From the NCBI GenBank assembly GCA_902533625.1, contig CACAMI010000001.1, positions 62,001 through 126,000 of the forward strand: a DNA stretch of 64,000 bases, written 5' to 3'. Source of the DNA: an uncultured Alphaproteobacteria bacterium (lineage in GTDB: Bacteria > Pseudomonadota > Alphaproteobacteria > Rhodobacterales > Rhodobacteraceae). The number at the start of each line of letters is the position of its first letter. Within the stretch, counting starts at the first letter, position 1. A program made the translations under genes and the position numbers. Below, piece after piece: positions 48,407-58,535 of this stretch. The notes under the pieces are model-generated. The model saw nothing but the letters and a program-made list of their open reading frames with translations, was not told the DNA's origin and did not search any database.

Positions 48407-50104
48407 TTACTTTCTGTACCAATCTGCAACATTCCAAAGTTCGCTGTCCCAAGTATTTAGAACAACACCACCCAAAGAATTTGCATGAGCTGACATTCTT
48501 CCTCTGTGAACAAGAGGAATGATTGAATAGGCTTGCATAAGCATGTCGTTCAAAGCTTTTGCAATTGTTGCACGTTCAGCCAGGTCTCCAGTTTGTGTTA
48601 GCTTCTTATGAAGAGCGTCATATGCTGGATCACAGAATCTCTGAACATTTGATCCCTGCCACTGAGTGTCAGGTCCAGGGATTTCAGAGCATACCCAGTT
48701 TCCTAGGTAAGACTGTGGGTCTGTTCCGTTGAAGGTATTTGCATACATTTCAACATCGGCATAGAACTTCTGGTAAGTATCAGGGCTACCTGGGTCTCCA
48801 CCAAAGAAAACAGACGCGTTAATATTCTTCAACTCAGTTTCAACACCAATTTCAGACCACCACTGCTTGATAAGAGCTTGAAAGTCCTGTCTTACAGCGT
48901 TTGTTGAAGTTTGGTAAAGAATTGAAATTCTAACACCATCTTTAGCTCTAACACCATCGCTTCCGCGCTCCCATCCAGCTGCATCTAGAACTGCATTTGC
49001 ACCTGCAATGTCTTGAACCAAGCAGCTGTCATTAGCATCTGAGGCGTAGGCTGCAGGAGCAGGAACTACGTTACAGGTTAGCTTTCCAGCTTTTCCGTAT
49101 CCGATTTCCACTAGAAGTGCTCTGTCAATTGCCATTGAAAGTGCCTTTCTAACGTTTATATCAGATAAAAATGGATGCGGGTGCTTAACTGTAGACCGCT
49201 CACCTTCTGGTAAACTTGGACTAGGGTCTGTTGAATTCACCATGAAACGCTCAACAAGTGGACCAAAGCCAGAAATCGGGGTTCCTTTTCCACCTTCTTC
49301 CATTCTTGCTATAACGTCTGGCGCAAGCTGAAGATTCCAGGCGTAGTCAAACTCACCTGTTTCCATGACAGCTCTACCTGCAGCAGTAGCATCTCCACCC
49401 CCTTTAAAAACAACTTTTGCAAAAGCTGGTTTGTTAGGATCTCGATAGTTGTCGTTGGCCTTCATTTCAATAACGTCGTTTGTTTTGAACATGGTTACGA
49501 CAAATGGTCCTGTTCCGATAGGTCCAAAGTTTGCTTCTGTACACTCTTGTGCCCCAGCACCTATACAACTCTCAAATTGAGCCTTTTGGATAATTGGGCT
49601 TTCCCCGCCGACGAATGGTCCATAAGGAAATGGCGTAGGGCCATCAAATGTAACTTTTACCTTATAATCACCCATAGTTTCGACGCTGGTAACTCCACCA
49701 AATTTTGACATTTGAGCACAGCCACCTTCTGGATGCATACAATAATCTGCAGTAAACTTAACATCCGCAGATGTGAATGGTGTTCCATCAGACCAAAGAA
49801 TATCATCTCTTAAAGTCCAAGTAATTGATGTTAGGTCAGAAGATACACCACCATTTGCCACAGTAGGAACTTCTTTTGCTAGAAAAGGAAGCATTTCACC
49901 ATCTTGATTGTAACGCGCTAATGGCTCAATAATCATAGAAGCAGATTCTACGTCCTTAGTACCGCCTGACAAAAACGGATTAAGTGTTGATGGAGCTTGC
50001 CAGTAAATAATCTTAACAGTTCCATCGGTAGCACGTCCCGCAAAAGCAGCTTGCGTAAACAAGAGCCCAGCGGTTACGATGCCAACAATTAGTTTTGAAA
50101 TCAT
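48407..50104 (-). CDS. Peptide-type ABC transporter substrate-binding protein (SBP_bac_5)
   Basis: Signal peptide; STLNPFLSGGTKDVESASMIIEPLARYNQDGEMLPFLAKEVP; DILWSDGTPFTSADVKFTADY. Confidence 0.93.
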   Translation of the reverse strand: MISKLIVGIVTAGLLFTQAAFAGRATDGTVKIIYWQAPSTLNPFLSGGTKDVESASMIIEPLARYNQDGEMLPFLAKEVPTVANGGVSSDLTSITWTLRDDILWSDGTPFTSADVKFTADYCMHPEGGCAQMSKFGGVTSVETMGDYKVKVTFDGPTPFPYGPFVGGESPIIQKAQFESCIGAGAQECTEANFGPIGTGPFVVTMFKTNDVIEMKANDNYRDPNKPAFAKVVFKGGGDATAAGRAVMETGEFDYAWNLQLAPDVIARMEEGGKGTPISGFGPLVERFMVNSTDPSPSLPEGERSTVKHPHPFLSDINVRKALSMAIDRALLVEIGYGKAGKLTCNVVPAPAAYASDANDSCLVQDIAGANAVLDAAGWERGSDGVRAKDGVRISILYQTSTNAVRQDFQALIKQWWSEIGVETELKNINASVFFGGDPGSPDTYQKFYADVEMYANTFNGTDPQSYLGNWVCSEIPGPDTQWQGSNVQRFCDPAYDALHKKLTQTGDLAERATIAKALNDMLMQAYSIIPLVHRGRMSAHANSLGGVVLNTWDSELWNVADWYRK

Positions 50105-50348
50105 AGTTTTCTCCTTAAAAAATTATACTCAATAGTTATTTTATCTGCCTCAAAATTCTAAGTTTATTTATTCTCATATAATTTAAATTATTTAAAAACG
50201 TTAAGCTTAGGAGAATCTCCTAAACAGATCGAAATTCTAAGCATGAATAAAAAGTTTCTACAATATAATTAATGGGTTTTTATAAACTAATTAGGCTTAG
50301 TGGGGTGAAAAGTAAGGTTTTTCGTAGGTGTTAATGCACTTTCTAAAC

Positions 50349-51533
50349 TTAAGTTTTGGAATTTGTTTCATAAGCATAAACCCAATCAAACCTTTTTCTG
50401 ATTAAGTTCGGCATGATTTTAGATAATAAAAAGGCAAAAAAATACATAACATTTCGGAAAATAGAATTAGACAAATGAAAGGTTTGGAGATTTCTTTTTG
50501 ATAAAGATTGAATCCTACTTGTTCTATTTAGTCTGGTTTTATGAAATGTGGATAAGGATCTTGTGACATCTGATGACTTAGCTAAAAGATTAGACAATAT
50601 CGCAGCATCCTCGAGTGCTTGAACTGCCCCTTGGGCCATAGATGGTACCATTGGATGTGCTGCATCTCCAATAAGAATAACCTTTCCATCAGACCACTTT
50701 TTGAACGGTCGAGCAGAATATATTGGCCATCTATGTATGGATTTTAAACTATTAAGAATAGTTATTAGGTCCTTATGCCAACCTTTGAAGTCTTCCAAAG
50801 CAGAGAGTTGATTGTCAGATGACGTCCCTTTTTTATTTTCGGCCGGTTTTTCTACTATGCCTACAAAATTAATCAAGGATCCATTTTTCAATATTGTTGT
50901 TACAGCGTGTTTTTTAGGGCCAATCCAGATAAGATTATTTTTAAGGATTAGGGGACAATTAATTTTACTAGCATCTGCTAAACCGCGCCAAGCAAAATTT
51001 CCACTATAATTAAGTTCCGCTTTGGAGAATATTTGTTGCCTTATTTTTGAGAACACTCCGTCTGCTCCAATTAAAATGTCTCCTGAAATTTTAGAACCAT
51101 CTTCTAGGATCGCAATAACATTTTTCTTTCTTTGTTCGTATTGAATAAGGCTTTTTCCGAAGTGAATCTTAGATGATTTATACTTGCGTAGTTCATCGAG
51201 AAGAGTGCTTAAAAGATCAAATCTTTTAACATTAAAATACTTTCCACCCCATCCATTTCGCGATAATTTTTTTACTGGTACAGATAGTTTTATTTTTCCA
51301 CTGAAACCATCCCTAAGATGAATATTCTCAGGTTCAAAGATATCCGGAACAATTTTTTTGTCTACTCCAAGAAGCTGTAATATTTTGTACCCATTAGGAC
51401 TTATTTGAACCCCAGTGCCCAAATCGTCTAATGCTGAAGAGCGTTCAAAAACGGTGACTTTAAAGCCTTCTCTTGAAAGAAGTATTCCCGCTGATAGACC
51501 TGCAATTCCACCTCCCGAAATTAAAACATTCAT
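50349..51533 (-). CDS. FAD-dependent monooxygenase (salicylate hydroxylase-like)
   Basis: VLISGGGIAGLSAGILLSREGFKVTVFER; DILIGADGVFSKIRQ; VILIGDAAHPMVPSMAQGAVQALEDA. Confidence 0.92.
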   Translation of the reverse strand: MNVLISGGGIAGLSAGILLSREGFKVTVFERSSALDDLGTGVQISPNGYKILQLLGVDKKIVPDIFEPENIHLRDGFSGKIKLSVPVKKLSRNGWGGKYFNVKRFDLLSTLLDELRKYKSSKIHFGKSLIQYEQRKKNVIAILEDGSKISGDILIGADGVFSKIRQQIFSKAELNYSGNFAWRGLADASKINCPLILKNNLIWIGPKKHAVTTILKNGSLINFVGIVEKPAENKKGTSSDNQLSALEDFKGWHKDLITILNSLKSIHRWPIYSARPFKKWSDGKVILIGDAAHPMVPSMAQGAVQALEDAAILSNLLAKSSDVTRSLSTFHKTRLNRTSRIQSLSKRNLQTFHLSNSIFRNVMYFFAFLLSKIMPNLIRKRFDWVYAYETNSKT

Positions 51534-51664
51534 TCAGATTTCCACAATTCTTTAATATGAATTAAATAAAAGATAATATTTTATAACAAAGTGTATACAA
51601 ATAATTGACTTTATATAGCATAATCTCAATTAATGCTTAGGTGTCGAAAATTAAAGGAGAGAAA

Positions 51665-52684
51665 ATGGGCTATAAGGTAGCAGTGGTAGGAGCAACAGGA
51701 AATGTTGGTCGCGAAATGCTTAACATACTAAGCGAGCGAGAATTTCCAATTTCCGAAATTGCAGCTGTTGCCAGTAGGCGTTCTTTAGGAACTGAGTGTA
51801 GCTTTGGTTCAACTGATTTAAAAGCTGAAGATTTGGAGACTTTTAATTTTGAAGGTTGGGACTTGGCACTTTTTGCAATTGGTGCAGAGGCAACTAAGAT
51901 TCACGCGCCTAAGGCTGCCAAAGCGGGATGCTATGTCATAGATAACTCTTCTTTATATCGTTATGACCAAAGAGTTCCGCTAATAGTACCTGAAGTAAAC
52001 CCTAAAGCTATTGAAAACTGCAGTGATAAAATCATTTCTAACCCTAACTGCTCTACAGCACAATTGGTAGTTGCTCTAAAACCTTTACATGATAGGGCCA
52101 CCATTAAACGAGTGGTGGTGGCAACATACCAATCAGTTTCTGGCTCCGGTAAGGATGCTATGGATGAGCTTTGGAATCAAACAAAAGGTATATTTGTTCC
52201 TGGACAAGAGGTTGATCCTAAAGTTTATCCAAAACAGATTGCCTTTAATGTTATTCCACATATAGACGTTTTTATGGAAGACGGGCAAACAAAAGAAGAG
52301 TGGAAAATGGTTGCTGAGACGAAAAAGATTCTAGATCCAAAAATTAAACTCACAGCAACTTGTGTAAGAGTTCCAGTTTTTGTGGGTCATTCAGAGGCTA
52401 TCAATATAGAATTTGAAGAATTTATAGATGAAGATGAGGTTCGGCAAATTCTCAGAGAATCGCCGGGTATTCTTGTGGTAGATAAAAGAGACGACGGGGG
52501 TTATACCACACCAATTGAATGTGTAGGTGAATATGCGACTTTTGTTAGTAGAATAAGACATGATCCAACAATCGACAACGGCATAAATTTGTGGTGTGTG
52601 TCGGATAATTTGCGAAAAGGTGCCGCATTAAATGCTGTTCAGATCGCGGAATTATTAGGTAGAGAAGTCTTAAAAAAAGGATAA
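51665..52684 (+). CDS. asd: Aspartate-semialdehyde dehydrogenase
   Basis: MGYKVAVVGATGNVGREMLNIL; SNPNCSTAQLVVALKPLHD. ORF track opens at 51641, but AAAGGAG precedes the ATG at 51665, which fits the family start. Confidence 0.96.
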   Translation: MGYKVAVVGATGNVGREMLNILSEREFPISEIAAVASRRSLGTECSFGSTDLKAEDLETFNFEGWDLALFAIGAEATKIHAPKAAKAGCYVIDNSSLYRYDQRVPLIVPEVNPKAIENCSDKIISNPNCSTAQLVVALKPLHDRATIKRVVVATYQSVSGSGKDAMDELWNQTKGIFVPGQEVDPKVYPKQIAFNVIPHIDVFMEDGQTKEEWKMVAETKKILDPKIKLTATCVRVPVFVGHSEAINIEFEEFIDEDEVRQILRESPGILVVDKRDDGGYTTPIECVGEYATFVSRIRHDPTIDNGINLWCVSDNLRKGAALNAVQIAELLGREVLKKG

Positions 52685-52731
52685 AAAGTTAGTGAATTTA
52701 ATAAGAATTCAACAAAAAAATAAAAAGACAA

Positions 52732-54171
52732 ATGTTTGAAAAAGATTGGTTTTCACAGAGGGTAAGTAAGAATATCATTATATCCTCAATACCCAAAAAA
52801 TGTACCCCAATAATTTTAGTTGAAGGTACAAAAAACCAAAATCTTTTTGGATTTAAACTGTCAAATTTACAAAAGAACTTTTTGAAGGAAACTGGTTTTT
52901 CAGCCAAGAAAGATGAGATAGTTTATTTGCCCGACGATAAGGGTAAAATTGCACTTGTCTTAATCGGGAAAAACTCAGATTTCAGAGAAACGGGTGCATT
53001 GATTAAATCATTAACAGTGAGAAAATATTCCATTGTAAATCCGTTACCACAAAAAGAATATAGTGAGCTTATTTTTGGGTTTTTGATTAGTGGATATTAT
53101 TTTAACTATTATTTAAGCAATAGGGCGGAGGATGATAAAGATTATGCGAAGTTATATGTTCCCCGGAATATCGATGTAACAAAAGTGATCAAATTGGTAA
53201 ATTCTGATTTTTTGGCTAGAGATTTAATTAACACACCTGCATCTCATTTAAATCCAGAAAAATTGGAAAAGGTGATAAAGACTATCTCAAGAACCTATAA
53301 AGCCAAAACTAAGGTGATCAGAGGAAACCAATTATTAGATAAAGGATTCCCTTTAATCCATGCAGTAGGCAGGGCAGCTAATTCCGAACCAAGGATGATA
53401 GAGTTAGTCTGGGGCAGAAAAAGCTCTCCATCAATTACTCTGGTAGGAAAGGGTGTATGTTTTGATACTGGAGGTTTAAATTTAAAGCCATCAAACTCAA
53501 TGGGTTTAATGAAAAAAGATATGGGAGGTAGTGCAGTTGCTATTGCTTTAGCATCTTTTATTATGAGTAGAAATCTCAACATTTATCTAAGGCTTATTGT
53601 GCCAGCAGTAGAGAATTCAGTTTCTGGAGATTCTTTTAGGCCAGGAGATATATTGACTAGCCGCAAAGGAAAGACAATTGAAGTTAATAATACCGATGCG
53701 GAAGGCCGATTAATTCTTGCCGATGCTTTGACATATGCTGATGAGACAAAACCTTCTCTCATAGTGAGTTTGGCAACCTTAACGGGTGCAGCAAGGGTAG
53801 CACTAGGTAAAGAGATAGTCCCATTTTATTGTGATGATGATAATTTATCTGATTTGCTTTCGGCAATATCTAAAGATTCTAAAGATCCTTTGTGGAGAAT
53901 GCCGTTTTATAAGCCATATGAAAGCTATATTAAATCGAATATAGCAGATTTAGACAATGCCCCTTCGGGTGCAATGGCGGGTTCAATAACGGCAGCACTT
54001 TTCTTAAAACAATTTGTAAATAAAACAACTAGATTAGTTCACTTTGATTTGTATGCATGGAATCAAAAAGAAACTAAGATTTTTGCAAAGGGAGCCAAGG
54101 CTCAGACATTACCTGCATTAGTTGAATTAGTTGAACTTATTGCAAGTAAGAAAAAGAATTACCTTAATTAA
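52732..54171 (+). CDS. Leucyl aminopeptidase family (M17)
   Basis: VGKGVCFDTGGLNLKPSNSMGLMKKDMGGSA; VNNTDAEGRLILADALTYA. Confidence 0.93.
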   Translation: MFEKDWFSQRVSKNIIISSIPKKCTPIILVEGTKNQNLFGFKLSNLQKNFLKETGFSAKKDEIVYLPDDKGKIALVLIGKNSDFRETGALIKSLTVRKYSIVNPLPQKEYSELIFGFLISGYYFNYYLSNRAEDDKDYAKLYVPRNIDVTKVIKLVNSDFLARDLINTPASHLNPEKLEKVIKTISRTYKAKTKVIRGNQLLDKGFPLIHAVGRAANSEPRMIELVWGRKSSPSITLVGKGVCFDTGGLNLKPSNSMGLMKKDMGGSAVAIALASFIMSRNLNIYLRLIVPAVENSVSGDSFRPGDILTSRKGKTIEVNNTDAEGRLILADALTYADETKPSLIVSLATLTGAARVALGKEIVPFYCDDDNLSDLLSAISKDSKDPLWRMPFYKPYESYIKSNIADLDNAPSGAMAGSITAALFLKQFVNKTTRLVHFDLYAWNQKETKIFAKGAKAQTLPALVELVELIASKKKNYLN

Positions 54172-55076
54172 TTGCTCCTACTAATTACAAATTTTGCCAA
54201 TTTAATTAGGTTAGAACTTTTGGGACCAAAATCTGATATAGTCTCGCATGCATCCTCAATCAATAACTTAGCTTTCTTTTTGGCTTCATTTAGCCCCAAA
54301 AGTGATATGAAAGTAACTTTTCCAGCATCTTTGTCTTTTTGCGTTTTTTTCCCTACTTTGGATTCAATGCCCTCTATATCTAAAATATCATCCTGAATTT
54401 GGAATGCTAAACCAAGTGAGTTAGCATAATTTTCCATTTTGGATAGAGATTGGCCTGCTAACAGAGGTCCAGTTATTGCTGACCACCTTATTAATGCTCC
54501 GGTTTTAAAATCCTGTAATTTGATAATATCTTCAAGACTTAAAATGGCGTAATTAACTTCTGCAGAAATGTCAGCTTCTTGACCAGAGACCATTCCCCCA
54601 ACCCCAGCTGAAAGACTCATTTGGTAAATTAAATTACTTCGCTTTTCCCCGTCAGGATGTGTTTCGGGCATAGCCAATATTTCAAAAGCCTTACACTGTA
54701 GAGCATCTCCAGTTAAAATAGCCGTGGCTTCATCCCATTTAACATGAACTGTAGGCTGCCCACGCCTTAAGTCGTCGTTGTCCATTGACGGTAAATCATC
54801 ATGAACTAGGGAATACGCATGCATGCACTCAATGGCAGCTCCAGATTGCAGGGCACACTGGGTGTCTATCTCATATAATTTACAACTTTCCATAGAAAGA
54901 TATGCTCTTATTCGCTTTCCGCCGTTAAGCAAAGCGTATCGCATCGATGACGTAATTTTTTCCTCTATTGTATTTTCTTTGGAAGGTAATAGCTTTTTCA
55001 AATGTACTTCAATTTCAAAGGCTCTGACCTTTAGATGTTTTTCGAATTCATCTGAGTTAAAATTTTCCAGTTCCAA
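54168..55076 (-). CDS. ispA: Polyprenyl (farnesyl/geranylgeranyl) diphosphate synthase
   Basis: LVHDDLPSMDNDDLRRGQPTVH; FQIQDDILDIEG. Confidence 0.94.
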   Translation of the reverse strand: MELENFNSDEFEKHLKVRAFEIEVHLKKLLPSKENTIEEKITSSMRYALLNGGKRIRAYLSMESCKLYEIDTQCALQSGAAIECMHAYSLVHDDLPSMDNDDLRRGQPTVHVKWDEATAILTGDALQCKAFEILAMPETHPDGEKRSNLIYQMSLSAGVGGMVSGQEADISAEVNYAILSLEDIIKLQDFKTGALIRWSAITGPLLAGQSLSKMENYANSLGLAFQIQDDILDIEGIESKVGKKTQKDKDAGKVTFISLLGLNEAKKKAKLLIEDACETISDFGPKSSNLIKLAKFVISRSN

Positions 55077-55086
55077 TTCCGGTTCT

Positions 55087-55320
55087 CTATTCAGAATCTA
55101 TAACGGAAACTTCTCCATCTTTTTCAAGAGAAATTTTGGATATTTTTTTTTCTGCAACTTTCAATTTGTTTTCACAATGTATCCTAAGTTTCGCGCCCTG
55201 TTCAAATAATTCTATGGATTTTTCCAACTCAACATTACCATTCTCTAACTCTTCTACAATCCTTTGTAGATCTTTCATTGCTTCTTCAAACGAAAGTTTG
55301 GATATTTCATTTTCTTCCAT
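55087..55320 (-). CDS. xseB: Exodeoxyribonuclease VII small subunit
   Basis: LSFEEAMKDLQRIVEELENGNVELEKSIELFEQGAKLRIHCENKL. Confidence 0.95.
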   Translation of the reverse strand: MEENEISKLSFEEAMKDLQRIVEELENGNVELEKSIELFEQGAKLRIHCENKLKVAEKKISKISLEKDGEVSVIDSE

Positions 55321-55321
55321 T

Positions 55322-56251
55322 TTAGCCCTCCATAAGCGCCTTTACATGAAAAGCCACAGACTCTCCCAATGCAGAAAGATTGTAGCCACCTTCTAACGAA
55401 GATACCATTCTTTTTTTGCAAAGTTTTTCGGCCACAAAGCACATCTTTTGAGTGATTTTATAGTAGTCTTCGGAAAGCCAATTAAGATTAGCTAAGGGAT
55501 CATTCTTGTGGGCATCGAAACCTGCTGACAGCAATATAATATCTGGACTAAAATTTTCAATTTTAGGAAGAATTGTCTCGTCCATGACCTTAAGGTAATG
55601 AGATCCGTCAGTTCCAGATCTTAAGGGTACATTCAAAATATTGTTAAATGCTCCAGTTTCGTCCGAATAGCCGCTTCCTGGAAATAAAGGCATCTGATGT
55701 GAGGAAATAAAAAGGATGTTTTTTTCGTTCCAAATGAGATTTTGTGTGCCATTACCGTGGTGCACATCAAAATCAAGAATAGCAACTTTACTTATTGATT
55801 TATGGCTTAAAGCATATTTGGCTCCAATCGCAACATTTCCAAATATACAAAAACCCATAGCTTTATTTCTCTCAGCATGGTGACCCGGTGGACGAGTTGC
55901 ACAGAAGGCATTTTTTGCTTCACCACCCATAACAAGATCAATCGCTTGTTTTACAGATCCAATACCGTAAAGTGCTGCGGGGAGACTGTCTCTGTTAACA
56001 ATGGTGTCGGCATCCAAATTACTCTGCTCCAAATGGGTGGATTTTTCTATTATTAAATCCAAATGGTCTTTTGAGTGAAGACTAAGTACATCTTGGAAGC
56101 TCCCTATTTCAGCCTTTTTTTTATGTAGGTTGCTAAACGAATCAGAATTTAGGGTGCTAATTATAGTTTTTAATCGTAAAACCTGCTCAGGGTGCCCTAT
56201 AGGGTTTATGTGCTTATTGCATTCTGGGTTAGAAATAAATACTGTTTTCAT
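55322..56251 (-). CDS. Histone deacetylase/acetoin utilisation family protein
   Basis: TRPPGHHAERNKAMGFCIFGNVAIGA; VAILDFDVHHGNGTQ; LSAGFDAHKNDPLANL. Confidence 0.95.
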   Translation of the reverse strand: MKTVFISNPECNKHINPIGHPEQVLRLKTIISTLNSDSFSNLHKKKAEIGSFQDVLSLHSKDHLDLIIEKSTHLEQSNLDADTIVNRDSLPAALYGIGSVKQAIDLVMGGEAKNAFCATRPPGHHAERNKAMGFCIFGNVAIGAKYALSHKSISKVAILDFDVHHGNGTQNLIWNEKNILFISSHQMPLFPGSGYSDETGAFNNILNVPLRSGTDGSHYLKVMDETILPKIENFSPDIILLSAGFDAHKNDPLANLNWLSEDYYKITQKMCFVAEKLCKKRMVSSLEGGYNLSALGESVAFHVKALMEG

Positions 56252-56300
56252 TTCATTTCACTCAATCTTTCTCAAAATATTTAGAATTAATTAAATTATA

Positions 56301-57203
56301 ATGCCAGAATTGCCAGAAGTTGAAACGGTGTGTCAAGGAATTAAGCCAGCATTGGTGGGATCAAAATTTCTAGATGTCATACTTAATCGTTCAAATTTGA
56401 GGTGGCCATTACCTAGCGATATGCCAAAAAGGCTAAAATTTTCTCTAGTAAAAAAAGTGAGTAGGCGTGGAAAATATATTCTTATTGAGATGGATAATTT
56501 AAATACTTTGATTATTCATCTAGGAATGACCGGACGAATTATAATTATTAAAGACGAGTTATCTCAGGAAGATGTGGGCGCTTTTTATCATAACACTGCC
56601 AGAAACAGTAAAACTTTGACTAAGGTATGGGAAAAGCATGATCACGTTGTTTTTAAGTTTGTTAATATGAAAGGAAAGGAGCAAAATTTGATCTACAATG
56701 ACACCAGGAGATTTGGAGCAATGGATTTGGTTAAATCCGAGGCGGTTTTATCTCATAAATGGTTGAGAAATTTGGGTCCTGAGCCTCTAAGCAGTGAGTT
56801 CTCTTTGAAATATCTCGAGAAGAGACTTACAAGAAAAAAAAATACCATTAAATCAGCATTAATGAGTCAAGAGGTAGTGGCAGGAATTGGAAATATTTAT
56901 GCTTCAGAAATTTTATGGAAATCTCGGGTTTCACCATTGAGGCTTTCCGACACTTTAAGAAGAATAGAAATAAATAGAATAATAAAAGAGACAAAAAATG
57001 TATTAAATAATGCAATCCTCAAGGGAGGTTCTTCATTAAAGGATTTTAGAAATACGTCTGGAGGCATAGGTTATTTTCAAATGCACTTTAGCGTATATGA
57101 TAGAGAGAAAGAAAGTTGCAAGAATAAAAAATGTTCGAATAAGATTCAGAGAATTATCCAAAGTGGAAGATCGTCATTTTTTTGTAACAATTGTCAGCAT
57201 TGA
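56301..57203 (+). CDS. mutM: Formamidopyrimidine-DNA glycosylase
   Basis: MPELPEVETVCQGIKP; VAGIGNIYASEILW; C-terminal zinc finger CKNKKCSNKIQRIIQSGRSSFFCNNCQ. Confidence 0.97.
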   Translation: MPELPEVETVCQGIKPALVGSKFLDVILNRSNLRWPLPSDMPKRLKFSLVKKVSRRGKYILIEMDNLNTLIIHLGMTGRIIIIKDELSQEDVGAFYHNTARNSKTLTKVWEKHDHVVFKFVNMKGKEQNLIYNDTRRFGAMDLVKSEAVLSHKWLRNLGPEPLSSEFSLKYLEKRLTRKKNTIKSALMSQEVVAGIGNIYASEILWKSRVSPLRLSDTLRRIEINRIIKETKNVLNNAILKGGSSLKDFRNTSGGIGYFQMHFSVYDREKESCKNKKCSNKIQRIIQSGRSSFFCNNCQH

Positions 57204-57280
57204 CATTGACCTCTAATATTAATAGCTAGTAATAAATTTTTATTAATGATTCAGAATTAGAAAAGGCATATTATACTTAG

Positions 57281-58057
57281 ATGGCTTATAAATTTTTTGA
57301 AGTAGAAAATGATAATCACGTAAGAATTATACAAATTAATAGGCCGGATGCCCTTAATGCTCTTAATGCAGAGCTTCTGTCGGAACTTGCAGCTTTGATA
57401 ATTGAATGCCAAAGGGATAAGAGTGTTAGAGCAGTGGTGCTTACTGGGACAGAAAAAGTTTTTGCTGCCGGTGCAGATATAAAAGACATGCATGACAAGG
57501 GTTTTGTAGATATAGTGGAAAGTGATTTTTTTAGACCAGCTATAGAAGCCATAGAAAACCTTGAAAAACCCCTTATAGCAGCTGTTTCAGGATATGCTTT
57601 AGGTGGTGGCTGCGAGTTGGCAATGATGTGTGATTTTATTATCTGTTCAGAATCAGCTCAATTTGGTCAGCCCGAGATTAACTTGGGGGTAATGGCAGGT
57701 ATAGGTGGAACGCAAAGGTTAACAAAATTTGTGGGAAAATCAAAATCTATGGAAATGCACTTGACTGGGCGTTTTATGAATGCGGAAGAAGCAGAAAGAA
57801 GTGGTTTGGTAAGTAGGATTGTGCCAACAAGCGAATTAAGGCAGGAGGTTGTTGAAGTAGCTGGGAAAATAGCGGAGAAATCATCTCTGTCCGTTAGGTA
57901 TATTAAAGAGTCGGTCAATAGGTCATACGAAACGGGCCTGAGCGAAGGGTTAAGGTTTGAAAGAAAAAGCTTTCATTCTCTATTTGGAACTGATGACAAA
58001 GAAGAAGGTATGACCGCCTTTATTGAAAAAAGAAAACCTCACTTTAGAAATCAATAA
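57281..58057 (+). CDS. Enoyl-CoA hydratase
   Basis: INRPDALNALNAEL; FAAGADIKDM; GYALGGGCELAMMCDFIICSESAQFGQPEINLGVMAGIGGTQRL. Confidence 0.95.
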   Translation: MAYKFFEVENDNHVRIIQINRPDALNALNAELLSELAALIIECQRDKSVRAVVLTGTEKVFAAGADIKDMHDKGFVDIVESDFFRPAIEAIENLEKPLIAAVSGYALGGGCELAMMCDFIICSESAQFGQPEINLGVMAGIGGTQRLTKFVGKSKSMEMHLTGRFMNAEEAERSGLVSRIVPTSELRQEVVEVAGKIAEKSSLSVRYIKESVNRSYETGLSEGLRFERKSFHSLFGTDDKEEGMTAFIEKRKPHFRNQ

Positions 58058-58070
58058 GAGACAACAGTGA

Positions 58071-58107
58071 TTGACAAAGAAAAGTTCTGTGTGTATCGAA
58101 GAACTTT
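58071..58107 (+). promoter_or_regulatory. rpsT leader: -35-like TTGACA and a perfect 8-bp inverted repeat
   Basis: TTGACA at 58071-58076; AAAGTTCT (58081-58088) and AGAACTTT (58100-58107), 20 bp before the rpsT ATG. Confidence 0.45.
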
Positions 58108-58126
58108 GAAATATGGAGAAAAATAA

Positions 58127-58390
58127 ATGGCTAACACGCCACAATCTAAGAAGAGAGCTCGGCAGATTCAAAAGAAAACAGAGATTAAAAAATCTCGCAG
58201 ATCAAGGATCAAGACTTTTATAAGGCTTGTTGAAGAAAATGTGCTAAAAGGTGACAAGAAAAATGCTAAAGAGCAATTTGCATTTGCGGAACCAGAGATA
58301 CAAAGAGGTGTTTCAAAGGGCATATTAAAAAAGAATACTGCAGCTAGGAAAATATCTCAGCTATCGGGGAAAATAAAAGCACTTTCATAG
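58127..58390 (+). CDS. rpsT: 30S ribosomal protein S20
   Basis: MANTPQSKKRARQIQKKTEIKKSRRSRIKTFIR; KGILKKNTAARKISQLSGKIKAL. Confidence 0.96.
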   Translation: MANTPQSKKRARQIQKKTEIKKSRRSRIKTFIRLVEENVLKGDKKNAKEQFAFAEPEIQRGVSKGILKKNTAARKISQLSGKIKALS

Positions 58391-58535
58391 AAAATAAATT
58401 AAAAAATTTCTATGTTCCTATTTCAGTCCTATTGATAGAATCAGAAGACCGTCATAAAATTAATTTTATTAATAGATTCCCTATAAAAGTTTAGTTTCTA
58501 TTTACTAAAGATGATTACGTAATTTTGGATGGTTA

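Noticed and set aside
50547-50555. DnaA-box match TGTGGATAA inside the FAD monooxygenase gene
   Set aside because: Single, isolated, coding; consistent with chance.
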